A stretch of DNA of 25,540 nt from Cylindrodendrum hubeiense (GCA_014621425.1 JAANBB010000514.1:1-25540), one strand, 5' to 3'. Numbered from the stretch's first letter, positions 1 through 10,630 are shown. Program-made: numbers and translations. Notes: generated by a model from the letters alone, not told the origin.

Positions 1-195
1 CGTTTGTTTTGCAGCCCTGACCGTCGAGTCTGTGCTGGTCCCTGAGGGTCTCTGCCGGTCTCTGAGGGCCCAGATTCTCGGGAATCCGCCCTGCATCAAC
101 CACAAACGCGATCGAGCCCCCTCTTCCTCGTGGTCTCGGGATGTGGATACGACCTCTCAAGCGAGATCTACATTTCTGCCTACCTCTCAGTCACT

Positions 196-264
196 TCTCC
201 GTCTCCGTCTCCGTCTCCGTCCGCATCCACGTCCACATCCGCATCCACATCCGCATCCGCATCT
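196..264 (+). repeat. Hexanucleotide microsatellite (TCTCCG / CCGCAT-CCACAT units)
   Basis: Four copies of a TCTCCG-type hexamer are followed by alternating CCGCAT and CCACAT hexamers. The tract is pure pyrimidine-biased on the plus strand and lies just before the ATG at 281, so it probably belongs to the 5' leader or promoter of the small gene ending at 791. No coding role is evident. Confidence 0.75.
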
Positions 265-593
265 CAGCCATATCATAGACATGGCAATTACCCATGTGCG
301 CAAGATTCCCAACCAGTGGGGCGGCTGCGATTCATTCACCCATGCATTCTTCCCTTACACGCTTTCACGCGTATCCACCCCCCCTCCCCCCCGTCTATCC
401 CTGATCACTCGATCCCCGCAACACTTGTTCCTGTGCTTTGGTCTCGACCTTCTTCGACCCATCTCATCACGATCTGCCCTGTCTACCCTCTTGACAAATT
501 CCTACTTGCGTCATTTTTTGTGGTTATGATAGATAGTAATCAGGATGGTGTGTCTTACTAACACGACCCTTCCCCCTTTCAAGGGGTGAACAG

Positions 594-791
594 ACTGCCG
601 CCGCTCTTGAAGCCAACCTGTCCAATCTCGAGAACAAGCTTGATGCCATCCTAGCTGCCCTCGAGGCCAGCGAGGCCAGCGAGGTAGAGCAACCCAAAGC
701 ATTGAACCCTGGCAAAGTTAACAGCAGTGGCAAGACGCCAGCTGACAAGGGCCCGGCGGAAGATGATGCCAACAAGGGGAAGAGTGCATGA
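594..791 (+). CDS. 3'-terminal exon of a small coiled-coil protein, function unknown
   Basis: An open frame ends in TGA at 789-791. It encodes about 65 residues: an alanine/leucine-rich amphipathic helix (LEANLSNLENKLDAILAALE), then a polar, Lys/Glu/Asp-rich tail ending NKGKSA. The leucine spacing suggests a short coiled coil. The exon is preceded by a good branch site (TACTAAC, 556-562), a pyrimidine tract and a CAG at 591-593, so 594 is the preferred exon start; an AAG acceptor at 581-583 is possible but weaker. The 5' part is uncertain. An ATG in good context lies at 281, and phase-0 donors at 296 (GTGCGC) or 371 (GTATCC) would join it in frame to 594, giving a protein of roughly 70 to 95 residues. 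I do not recognise the family. Real gene end: fairly likely; exact upstream exon: low confidence. Confidence 0.5.
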   Translation, partial: TAAALEANLSNLENKLDAILAALEASEASEVEQPKALNPGKVNSSGKTPADKGPAEDDANKGKSA

Positions 792-2074
792 TTTGGCATT
801 CGTGTCGTCATACTTTCATTGGAGATCGTAGGTGGTTGTAATGAATAGACGAATGGAGTCGATATTGCTTCATAGATTGCTAGTTCGTGTTGCTTCCCCT
901 CTGACGTCTGCCCGTGTCAAATCCTCCAGCTTGGATGGTACCCGGACTCTCCCGGTCAATCACTTTTATCTAGAGCTTTTTCTAGATCCCTCAGCAAAGA
1001 CTTGAGAACAGGCTGGGGGTGTCGATATCACGAAGATAATGGCAGAAGATGGAATAGACAGATTGGCCGCGAAACAGAGAGGGAAGATGCCCTCCCCCCC
1101 TATGGCATTTCACATTCGCTAGAATGGTCCCATATATTCCCCCATGGACCGCCATATAAGCCCAATCCCACTACAAACAGGTATACTAAGTCAGACGGAT
1201 AGTCATCTCTGCATACTTCTCCAAAACATGCTCATCACCCTTCCTATCATTCCCATACTTCCCAGAACACCGTGCCCTTGTTCCTATATAGCCACATGGA
1301 AATGATGACCACAGGCTATTCACAATGCCAGGTCTATCCCCGCTTGTCGTTGCTATTAAGACTCCAGGAATCATCCTATGAACTAGTGTTGGCATGAATT
1401 GGGGGAAGAGCTGGAATCCCTGGCGGTTGAAGAACATCGATGTAGTAACGAGACAAAAGCGCGACAAGACTCATTCCCAAAAACAAAAAGATCTAGAAGT
1501 AGTGTAAATACAATGGTGAAGAAAAGTCGGGCGCAAGACGGAGACGTCGATTGGGCATATAATACACCCAGTCATCCACCCAATAACCCTTCTGCCTTCA
1601 AGAAAGCCTGAAAGCCACATGCTGGGAAGGGTATATAGAACATTGGAAGCTATCTCCTAGGTCATCGTGCCGTAACAGGAGCAAATCGTGCCAGTCATTC
1701 TAGGGAGGTCCGGATGCTTCCTTGGAGAGCGTCGGCTGACCGGTTACGGTCATGTATGTGGCCAGGATCGCTTTGGGGCTCATCATGGCGCAGGTTTGGT
1801 ATCGAGTGAAAAGCTCACCAGCGAGCGAAAAGCTGAATCTCTTTGGGTTAGATCTCAACTATGTGCTACGTGCGTATACTTGGAGCAGTCAAGTTGTTTT
1901 GATGCTCGGCGTACGTGAGAGTACCCACGCCCAGTTCAAAAACGGGCTCGGCAAAATCGAACCAAACGATGAACGATGCGGAACGCTCAACGTGGCCAGG
2001 CACGGGGGCGTGCTTTCGTCGCCTATGTGCTATGCGATCTCATGAGAATCTGAGAGCGAGCAAGCACAACTCAG
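792..2074. other. Convergent intergenic spacer
   Basis: This 1.28 kb spacer separates the 3' end of the plus-strand gene (stop at 791) from the 3' end of the histidine kinase (stop at 2075). It should hold both 3' untranslated regions. It is more AT-rich than the genes, especially 1180-1640. The longest open frames (93 codons minus at 1186-1467, 97 codons plus at 1752-2045) have no recognisable domain and no intron signals. I see no tRNA or repeat element here. Confidence 0.6.
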
Positions 2075-5000
2075 TTAGTTCGACAAGCTTCTCATATCGG
2101 ATAAATCAAGACGTGCTCTTGCCAAGGCTTCTTCCTGCTCGGGTGACACGAGGGCAGGTCCCTCCTTTCCACTGTTAGAGACGGGCTCTCGGCTGGTGAA
2201 GGCCCGGTTCTCGAGGGTCGGCCGCAGCATACCCTGTGCGCTGTCCTTATGTTTGGACGACTTGTGTTCAGCGTGCATCGCCAGCTCGCGTTCGCGGTTC
2301 TTTTCGAGCAGAGGGCCCCCGAGAGTGGCGCACTTGAGAATCGTCTGGATAAGATGGTTCTGCTGCAGAGGCTTGGAGAGATACTCGTCCATCTGCGCTT
2401 GGATGCACTTCTCACGGTCGCCCATCATGGCATGGGCTGTCAGAGCGATGATTGGGGTTCGGTGTGTTCCCATTCCCCGCTCGTATTCTCGGATCTTACC
2501 CGTCGCCTCGAATCCGCCCTATAATAATATCAGTCCTCTCCTCTGCTTGAGTCAGGTGCAAGCAATACTTACCATAATGGGCATCTGAACGTCCATCAGG
2601 ATGACGTCAAACTTCTTCTCCTTCACCGCCTCCACGGCCTCCCAACCATTGCCGACCACTGTGACAACGTGGTGGTACTTCTCCAGGATCTTGACTGCCA
2701 GTCTCTGGTTGACAGTGTTGTCCTCGGCAAGAAGGATTTCAAATGACTTGGTGTTGTCTGCCAGGGATGGTGTAGCCCTGTTCTCGAGTGCAGGAATCAT
2801 TCCGTTACCCAGATCAATGAGTTTGCATGGCGTTGTCATGTACGACGTGATGCCCAGATCCAAGCACGACTTCAAACTAACGTGAACCACAGGCGCCAAC
2901 AGAACAATGGGGAGATACTTGAAGTCATCCACAGCTCTCAACCTCCTAGCAGTGTCGATCGAGTCCACAATGATGGCATCATAAGGAAGGGCGCCACCCG
3001 TCTGCAAGCGAGTCAGGGCGGTGCTCTTCTCCGAGTCTACCACTACGGGGTGGAGGCCAATCTTCTCAAGCATGCCTCGGATGGCAGTTCCAGAGCTCGA
3101 CTGGGCCTTGTCGACGAAGAGGACCTGATGACCTCGGTAGGGCCGGATTTGTTGCTCGATCATCTCGGTATCGTCGTGAGCCAGCCTAACTCGGCACGTG
3201 AAATGGAACTCGCTGCCCTTCCCTTGTTCACTGTTGACCCATAGGTCACCACCCATCAAGTTAACAAGTCGCTTCGAAATGGATAGGCCCAGGCCAGTTC
3301 CACCAAACTTGCGAGTCATGGAGCCATCGGCCTGCTGGAAGGTGTCGAAAATCAGATCCAACTTGTCCTTGGCGATGCCGATACCGGTATCCTCGACGAT
3401 AAACTCCACGGTGTATTCGCCGGGACCAATATCGCTCTGGTCCGCACGCTCTTTGATGGTCAGGCTAACCTCGCCGTGCTCGGTAAACTTGATAGCGTTG
3501 CCGACAAGGTTGAGAATGATTTGCCTGAGACGGAAGGAGTCACCAATGACATAGTCCGGCACAGAGCTATCGACCTTGTAGGTGAGATCCAAAAACTTTT
3601 CGTTGGCCTTGACAGCTAGAGTCTTGAGAGCGTTGAAGACGGTTCCCCGTAACGTATACGGGATCTCTTCAATCACCATTCTCCTGGCCTCAATTTTAGA
3701 CAAATCTAAGATATCGTCAATGATCGTCAAGAGGCTGTTGGCAAGATTATTGACAATATTCAGCATCTCCCGTTGATATTGGGTCAAATCGGTGTCGAGT
3801 GTGAGTTGGGTCATGCCAATGATGCCGTTCATCGGGGTACGGATTTCGTGAGACATGTTGGCCAGAAACTCTGATTTAGTCTTGTTGGCCAACTCGGCAG
3901 CCTCTCTCGCCTGGGTATTCCTTTGAATCGAGTCTCTGAGATTGGAAATCATTTGGTTGATCTTGCGCTTCAGCTCGTCCATTTCGCCGGAAGCTTCGAC
4001 GTCCACAAGCTTGGTAAAATCGCCGTCGGTTGCCAGGTTCGTAATATCTGAGAATGCGCGCACTTGGGTTGTCTGTATCGACATTAGCTCGTTCTGCTCG
4101 CCTATCTTCTCCATCCCCGGATCATGGCTTACCAAGTTGCTGGCCATGGTATTGACATCAGTTGTAATTTCCTTCCACCGTCCGTCAAGTCCACCCACAT
4201 CAGCCTGGGCGCCCATCTTGCCATCGACACCCACGTCCTTGGCGACTCGCTGCACTTCGTAACAGAAGCTAGATAGACGGTCAACCATGTTGTTAATGGT
4301 TTCTTTGAGAACTTGGATCTCTCCGTTCGCCTCGACGTCGATCTTCTGGCTCATGTCGCCATTGGCGATGGCTTGCGTTACGGCAGAGATACTCCTGACC
4401 TAAATGGAGTTAGCAAAAGGATTGTAGGGGAGACGCCCAACGGTAGTCGGGTCCGTTGGCGGCTAGATCCAGATTCTTACCTGAACTGTGAGGTTTGAGG
4501 CCATGGTGTTGACGTTTTCGGTCAAATCCTTCCATTTACCCTCAACATTGGCAACTTGGGCCTGTCCACCAAGAGTTCCATCTGTACCGACTTCGCGAGC
4601 AACCTTGCTCACTTCGACGGCAAAAGTACCCAGACGGTCCACCATCTGGTTGATGGTATTCTTGAGCTCCAAAATTTCTCCCTGAACTTCAACACCAATC
4701 TTCTTTGTCAAATCACCCTTGGCCACAGCCGTTGTGACCTTGGCGATTTCTCGCACCTGAGTCGTTAGGTTCATGGCCATGCCATTGACGTTCTCTGTGA
4801 GGTCTCTCCAGGTGCCTTCGACATCGTGGACAGTGGCCTGGCCACCCAAGCGGCCTTCAGTTCCGACCTCCCTAGCAATTTTGGTGACTTCGCGGGCAAA
4901 CTGCTGCAGTTGGTCAACCATGGAGTTGATGGTAGACTTGAGCTCAAAGATCTCTCCTCTGCAGTCGGCCTGGACTTTCTGGGTCAAGTCTCCCTTGGCG

Positions 5001-6274
5001 ACAGCTGTCGTGACCTTGATAATGTCGCGCACTTGGGTCGTCAAGTTATTGGCCATTGCGTTCACGTTAACAGTCAAGTCGTTCCACATGCCCTGGACTC
5101 CCCCAACATCTGCCTGTCCACCCAAAATACCCTCTGTTCCGACATCTCTTGCTACACGCGTTACCTCTGAAGCAAAAGTCCGTAATTGGTCAACCATGGT
5201 GTTGATAGTCTGTTGTAGCTGCAAGATTTCACCTCGGGCAGGTCTTTCAATCTTCTTGGTCAAATCTCCGTGAGCGACGGCGGTTGTCACCGACGCAATT
5301 TCTCGCACTAGGTATCCCACGTTAGATACACAGCAAGCATTTCGGCGAGCGCAGTTGGTGATATTTACCTTGATCAGTCAAGTTCTGTGCCATGACGTTC
5401 ACTGCAAAAACTGGTTAGATGATACCAAAGTAAGGGCCGGCTTTAGGGAAATACCATTGTCTGTCAATTCTTTCCATGTTCCGTCAACACCGCCGATCCG
5501 GGCCTGGCCACCCAACAAGCCTTCGGTGCCGACTTCGCGGGCTACACGGGAGACTTCGCTTGCAAAGGTTTGCAGTTGGTCCATCATAGCGTTAATGGTT
5601 CGCTTGAAGGTGGTGATTTCGGGGTCCATTTCAACGGTATTCATTCGGACCTTCATGGTCAAATCACCGCGCGCGACAGCCGTAACAATCTCGCCGATTT
5701 CTCGGAGAGCCTTTTGGAAGGCTTCGTTGGCCTTCTGATGCTTCCAGAGCTCGCGTTCTAGGGTGGCGATGCGCTCTTGTTCCAGCACCTCGAGGGCACG
5801 CTCTTGCAGATGCTTCTGTTCGAGGAGCTGGGCATTGACGCCGGCGAGCTCTTCGCGCTGACAATCGAGCAGCTTCGACTGGTCATCGACATGATCACGA
5901 AGTCCTTCGAGGGCTTCTTTGGTCAGCTGGAAAGACGGCTGATGCGGAGAGTGCAAGCTACCTTGAGCGGCGAAGAGTTTAGGTTTGGGGCGGGATGCTA
6001 GAGAGAGGCCATCTTCACCAAACAGCGAGTCTATCGTCTCGTTGGGGGTCTCGGGGAAGGTCGTGGTGGTGGTGGAGGCCTGGCCCTCGAGCTTGCCAAC
6101 CCGCAGGGCGAGTTTCTGGAGTTCAATCTCAAGGTTTCGTTTGGCGGGTGTCTCGCGACCGGGGAGCTTGACGTTGGAGGCAACGCCCACGGGGATCGAG
6201 TTGGGCGAGCGCGAGTCCGGGGCAATCGAGGCCACAATCTCGGCGGCGGCGGCCAGAGCCGCATCGTCGACCAT
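2075..6274 (-). CDS. nik1: Group III hybrid histidine kinase (Nik-1/Os-1 type)
   Basis: Cytosolic osmosensing hybrid kinase of the phosphorelay feeding the HOG MAPK pathway; in the family, loss gives dicarboximide/phenylpyrrole resistance. Six exons: 6274-5455, 5401-5369, 5307-4481, 4399-4133, 4072-2573, 2518-2075, giving 1296 aa, near the Neurospora protein's length. Order seen: N-terminal low-complexity region, coiled coil (about 115-190), five HAMP modules of about 92 residues (191-652), a sixth partial HAMP (653-700), HisKA with H724 in [12 protein letters not shown], HATPase with N box, G1 (DTGIGIA, 877-883) and G2 (GGTGLGL, 906-912), a degenerate receiver (about 964-1048), and a true receiver with D1143 (LMDVQMP), T1176 and K1198 (SKPL). 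No membrane segment or signal peptide is visible. The start ATG has A at -3 and G at +4. All introns have GT-AG ends, and most show clear CTAAC-like branch sites. Very confident identification. Confidence 0.97.
4073..4132 (-). other. Stop-free 60-nt intron in the histidine kinase gene
   Basis: On the minus strand it begins GTAAGC and ends ATACAG, with GCTAATG as a probable branch site. It has no stop codon and its length is a multiple of three, so it also reads through as coding and would insert 20 residues between HAMP modules 5 and 6. Removing it restores NLTTQVR at the module border (compare NLTTQVRDI and NLTTQVREI at the other borders) and brings module 5 to exactly 92 residues like modules 2-4. 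That makes splicing the default reading. Confidence 0.85.
5369..5401 (-). other. 33-nt microexon of the histidine kinase gene
   Basis: The exon encodes 11 residues ([11 protein letters not shown], first codon split) and lies between introns of 53 nt (5402-5454) and 61 nt (5308-5368), both phase 1. It completes HAMP module 1 and is needed to match the VNxMAxNLTxQ end of every other module. Skipping it would keep the reading frame. Confidence 0.88.
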
Positions 6275-6713
6275 TCTGCAGGGCAGAGACTGCTGAGCCG
6301 CAGTCAGGCGACGAAGGCTTCAGGAGAGCGAGTCGAAGACAACGGGGATGGTAGTCGGGTGAAACGGCGATGGCAGGGGCGCAAGAATCAGGGTGTGAAT
6401 GAGGAGGGCGCGGGAGGTCGAGGGGCAGGCGACTTGGAGGCGAGGCACAGCAGCGACCGAAATCATGGACAGAGCAGTGGTAGACCGCAGAGCATCCTTG
6501 GGCCAGGGTATCGAGGACGGGTGGCGACGGCAAGCAAGGGATCCAAGCCGCGGTTGAAGCAGGACGAAGCAAAGAAGATGTGGGAGATTGTTTGCAGGTC
6601 GGGCCTATGGTGTCTCGAATTCGGAGGGGTGTTGCGACGGGAAGCCGTGAAGGGCGGGAGTGAAGACGAGGCGAGGGCGAGACTCGGGCGCTTGGGCGGT
6701 GCAGAATGATGGA

Positions 6714-6735
6714 GGACTGATTGGGACTGATTGGG
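6714..6735 (-). promoter_or_regulatory. Two tandem CCAAT boxes, 10 bp apart
   Basis: The plus strand shows the decamer GGACTGATTG twice in tandem followed by GG. Read on the gene's strand this gives two CCAATCAG motifs, the classical HAP/CBF complex site, spaced exactly one helical turn, about 450 bp upstream of the histidine kinase ATG. Confidence 0.5.
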
Positions 6736-7038
6736 ATGGATGGGGGGGCAAGGACAAAGGATGGCCCTGGCAGCGAGGTGGTAGCGGAGTGGTAGCGGAG
6801 GTGGTATTAGTGGAGGTAGTAGGGAGGGCCCCCTCCTGGCGTCTGGCGTCTGGCTTCTGGGGGCGGGCACTGTAGCGCATTCGGAGGTACGTGGGCTGGC
6901 AGGTAGTGCCTATGATGAGAACGAGAGAGAGCACAGGAGAGAGATAAGGCGAGACCAGGGCGGCCTAGGTTCCAACCAGGTTTAGCCTGTTTTGTTCGGG
7001 GGTGTGAAATGGGGGGATGATTTGGCTGGAGGTCGGCG

Positions 7039-7060
7039 AGGAGGGGAGGGGAGGGGAAGG
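7039..7060 (+). repeat. G-rich tract with three AGGGG pentamers
   Basis: Three successive GGGG runs separated by single A, plus flanking GG pairs, make a purine tract. The pentamer AGGGG is the stress-response element core known from yeast Msn2/4, and the G runs could also support a G-quadruplex. Either function is inference. Confidence 0.4.
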
Positions 7061-7503
7061 ATGCCGCTGGCCAAAGGAGCCGCCCCCCGTGCCAGTCTGC
7101 AGAGAGCCCTGAGAGTCGAGCACAGGGCACGGCTTGGCTCTTGTGTCTGTCTGCTGGCGCCATGCTTGGCTGGGGTTTGCAGTTTGTGCGCTGTACCTAT
7201 GATTCCTAGGTACCTAGATGGGCGCCCAAGGTAAATACCGTAGGCACCTAGGCAGGGTACATGTTGTTGATTAACGATTGACCTGTGCGTGCTTGCTTGG
7301 CTTGCACCGGCAACAGCCATGCAAGCTCAAGGTGCATCCCAGCTCCTGGACGACACGACAACCCCCGAGCGGCAGGCATGCATGGATTAGAGACGAACAG
7401 TCTGGGTTCGACTGAGACGAGGGCGAGTTGAACCGACTGAACTGAAGCAGGTTCAGTCTTGGGAAAACGATGCTCATAATGGCACTAACTATGTCAGCGC
7501 AAA

Positions 7504-7596
7504 TAGGTAAGGTAGGTAGGTGGGCAGGTAGATACCTACCTTACCTAACGTACCTAACGTAGTACCTACCTAGGTAGGTAGGTACGGTATGTACGG
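7504..7596. repeat. TAGGTA/TACCTA repeat with inverted repeat and palindrome
   Basis: A dense block of GGTA/TACC tetramers. Bases 7504-7518 and 7533-7547 are a perfect 15-bp inverted repeat with a 14-nt loop, and 7563-7580 (TACCTACCTAGGTAGGTA) is a perfect 18-bp palindrome. Smaller relatives occur at 7204-7251, 10056-10106, 10609-10630, 11974-11995 and 19420-19433. No open frame or transposase is associated with them. Confidence 0.85.
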
Positions 7597-10055
7597 CACT
7601 TGGTTCTCGGTGTGCGCATTTCAACTCTCAAGGCCTGTTGAAGCAAGAACAAACAACAGCCCAAGAGCGTTAATTCCGTTTAGTTGGGGGGCGCGCTTCC
7701 GGGGGAATCACGTACACGCCAGCCAATCGTGGCGTGCTACCGGCGCCCCCGCCTCCCTTCTAGGACTAGTCCGAGTACCAACTGATCGATCGATTGCCTC
7801 TCTGGATCAAGTGACCTCACCGTGCCCCGAGGCCAGCTCAGACACAACCCCTGGCAAAAGCCCGCCCGCTCAGAACGGGCCCACAAAGCTGCCGCCTCGC
7901 CGCTGCTAGAAACGACACCGGACCATGTGTCAATGTGCAGGGACAAAGCTTGCCTGGTCGTCTGGAATGAGCATCTCTTCGTCACTGGGACTGGGGCCAT
8001 CTGCCCTCTCGCCCTATTCTTCCTATTCTTCATATTCCTCCTATGTTGAGTTGGTGCCAGCTGGTGCCAGTTCGTTGCACCTCCTCAGCCACCTCCTCAG
8101 CACCATCACCAGGCGCTCGTCATCAAGGCTCGGCTGAAGGCTGCGGGTAACAATGCACGTGGATGCATGTGGTGGTATGCGGCCTTCATGGGGAGGCTTA
8201 CATGACCTCGTTGGATTAATTTGCTTTCACTTCGGGCTAGAGACAGCGATTATCTGTTACCTCTCCCTCTCCGGCAGGCTGCAGGCTTGGGAACCTTGGT
8301 GACGAGTCCCAGAAAGCCTCTCGGACGCCTGTTCTGCGCGAGCATTGGTTTTGTCTACTTGTTCCCCCAGGGACCTGGTCACTCAGCTTGCCATCTTCAT
8401 TTCTTTTTTTTCTTGTGGTTCCCGCCCAAGGATGTTTCCTAACGCCAACCGCTAGCAACAGTACGTACCTTGAGGAACTCAGACCGTTGATGTGGGGAAA
8501 GATGCCACAGCTCACACTGTATGGGTACATGCAGGATTGGATTCATGGCAGCAATCGCCGGCTCCGGCTCGCGGTACGCCACGGTACAGAAGAACATGTT
8601 GAGGGCCCGCCATCGGTGTGCAGGCTCAACGATGTGCAACTCGGCGGTTGTGCCCTCGCGGGTCCAGCACGACTCGGCCAATTGTTGCGGTGGGGCGGGA
8701 TACGGGCAAAGCTGGGCAATCTCGTGTTGAGGGCTGCCCTTCCTCGCACCGGGTACCCAAGGCGTGGTGGGTGCCCTATATCGCGATGGGGCTGGAACGG
8801 ACCTATGCACATAGTATGCCTCGACTGACACTCAGACATGCAACCAGCCAACCCAACGCAGAGTCTCGGGGTTACGATATCACTAGTGCATGTACAGACG
8901 TCCAGCATGTGGCAGATGGCACCTCGACGGTGCCAGGGGTCGCCGCTTGACAGAGATCTGGGTCCCCGGACTGGCGTTGCCCAAGTAGCGGTACTGTGCC
9001 GGCGTCTTGGCCTACTGTGATTGCCGTCAACCATCCCTCCACACTGGCTTACGGGCTGAGCTCGGCTTGACCAGGACCCGGAGCCACGAGTGCGCAGGCA
9101 TGCCAGAGGAGCCGGGAGCCGTAGACCACGGTGACGATGGTGGGCGCGGGATGAACGGTAGCGCCATTGCGATGGACGCGCCTGGCGTTTCAGAGTTCCA
9201 TTAACTCACCCAGAGCCAGTGGAGGGAGTGCTCGCACAATACGACATGGCACCCCGTTCCTTATGGGATGTGGGAGAATCTTTCCTCTCCCATTGATCGA
9301 CTCGGAGGCTCTGGCCTAAGGCACAGGTAACCCTCCTGTGTTAGGTACGTACCCCGGTGACCAGGCCAAAAAGGGAGAGGTGTCATAGGTCGGCAGAATA
9401 CTGGCTCCCGCTCCACTCCGCTGCCTGCTAGAGCGAGCAAGATCAGACGGGCATGACATCCTTGGCAGCGCGCGCTTGTGGGTGTGAGTGGGGAGGCCTG
9501 TGGTGCGGTGACGCGGGTTCAAAATCCAGGGATTGATTCAGGGATTCAGGGGACGTGTGTGGGCCGAGGGTAGATCAGCCACCGACGTCACTCGGGGCAG
9601 CACGGCCGATCAGTTTTTGATTCGTCTTGGGGGTGAGACCTGTGTCGGGTTGCAGCGTCATTGTGTCTGATGGCGGTCCTCCCCTCGCCTTCAGGGAGAT
9701 TGCCGCTGCCCGTGGTGGCAGAGAGGACCAACAGGCATTCAGAAGAGTGCATTCTCCGCAATTTGGCACTCGGTTCTTCTCCACTGCAGAACACTGTCCC
9801 AGACAGTGCGCCGAATGCATTGCAGCTCAGCTCGAGGCGCTGCAGCTCGGACCACAGCTCAGGTCACACCCTGCCCGCAAACCAATAGAACGGTGGCCAT
9901 GTGAGAGAGCTCCGGCACTCTCCAAGTTGTGGGGTTTTGATATTAATCAATCCTTCTGTGGAAGTTGCTACTGCCTTCACCGCCCAGGTGCATGCCCACG
10001 TGAGGGTATCTGCGGCCGCTGATGGCAGGAGTGAGTTGGGGTGCATTTTGTAGAT

Positions 10056-10106
10056 GCTACCTACCCACCTGACGTAGGTCATACCTACTGTATTTAGGTA
10101 GGTACG
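10056..10106. repeat. Degenerate TACCTA/TAGGTA cluster
   Basis: Diverging TACC and GGTA tetramers (CTACCTACC ... TTTAGGTAGGTAC) form an imperfect inverted repeat, followed by GGAGTACTACTACGG. Same family as the larger block at 7504-7596. Confidence 0.6.
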
Positions 10107-10608
10107 GAGTACTACTACGGAGGTTGAGGAAGGACAGACACTGGCGAACAAGGCCCCAGAGGGGGGCCGAGAAATGGTGCCACAAGACACCAGCATCCAT
10201 CACATATCAGTGCAATTCGGGTTGAAAATTCTCTCATTCACTTTGATGTCTCCGCAGCGAATGGGAGAGAGAGAAGTGCTTTGTTGCCAAGGCCATCATC
10301 TCTCGCACTGCTGTAGTGCTCGTTCGGGCGGCCAAGGACTTTTCAACAGGCCCACGGCACATGCCCATGCGCTGCAGTTCCCATTGCAACCTTGTTGCAG
10401 CAGTCTGTCTGTCTGTTGCAGTCGAGAACCACTCGTCCTCGTTCCAGCTCCCGTCTCGTCTCGCTTCCCTCGCTGTTTTCTCTCGCCTCGTCTCGTCGCG
10501 CGCCCATCTCCAGGTACCTCGCGTTGTCACCTCCTTGGCTCCTCTCGGCGACGCCCGTCTGAGAGCGATTGGCAATGGCTCTTGTCGATCCCTCAGCCAT
10601 CCGCAGAT

Positions 10609-10630
10609 AACTACCTAGGTAGGTACCTAC
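10609..10630. repeat. Palindromic TACCTAGGTAGGTACCTA element
   Basis: The stretch contains a perfect 12-bp palindrome (GTAGGTACCTAC, 10619-10630) joined to CTACCTAGGTAG. Member of the dispersed TAGGTA family. Confidence 0.65.

Larger units (their letters stand above)
6275..7500 (-). promoter_or_regulatory. Promoter and 5' leader of the histidine kinase gene
   Basis: Upstream of the ATG at 6274 the minus strand is CT-rich with long C runs, typical of fungal leaders. Open frames here (for example 6129-6572 and 6807-7163 on minus) are Pro/Ser/Arg-rich and look non-coding. No TATA box stands out. Candidate elements are the paired CCAAT boxes at 6714-6735 and three AGGGG (STRE-like) pentamers at 7043-7057. 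The transcription start cannot be placed from sequence alone. Confidence 0.5.

Noticed and set aside
1..14. TTTGTTTTGCAG at the window edge as a splice acceptor
   Set aside because: Looks like an acceptor, but the downstream frames to 280 are low-complexity or hit stops and nothing links it to the exon at 594.
1186..1467. 93-codon minus-strand ORF in the convergent spacer
   Set aside because: Lies in AT-rich probable 3' UTR DNA, no domain, no start context or intron support.
4773..5273. Plus-strand ORF of 166 codons antisense to the histidine kinase
   Set aside because: It repeats with the HAMP modules on the opposite strand (recurring WSTM and ATRVTS patterns), so it is a codon-bias shadow of the repeat array.
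7402..7416. GGTTCGACT resembling a tRNA T-loop
   Set aside because: Trailing CC of the B box is absent and there is no cloverleaf.
8388..8828. Possible exon after a poly-T tract and CCTAAC branch-like site, with a 146-codon ORF
   Set aside because: The acceptor-like context is good, but the translation has no recognisable domain, no upstream start exon, and equally long frames overlap on the other strand.
9507..9524. tRNA B-box-like GGTTCAAAATCC
   Set aside because: Has one extra base against the B-box consensus, and no A box, acceptor stem or anticodon arm can be folded around it.
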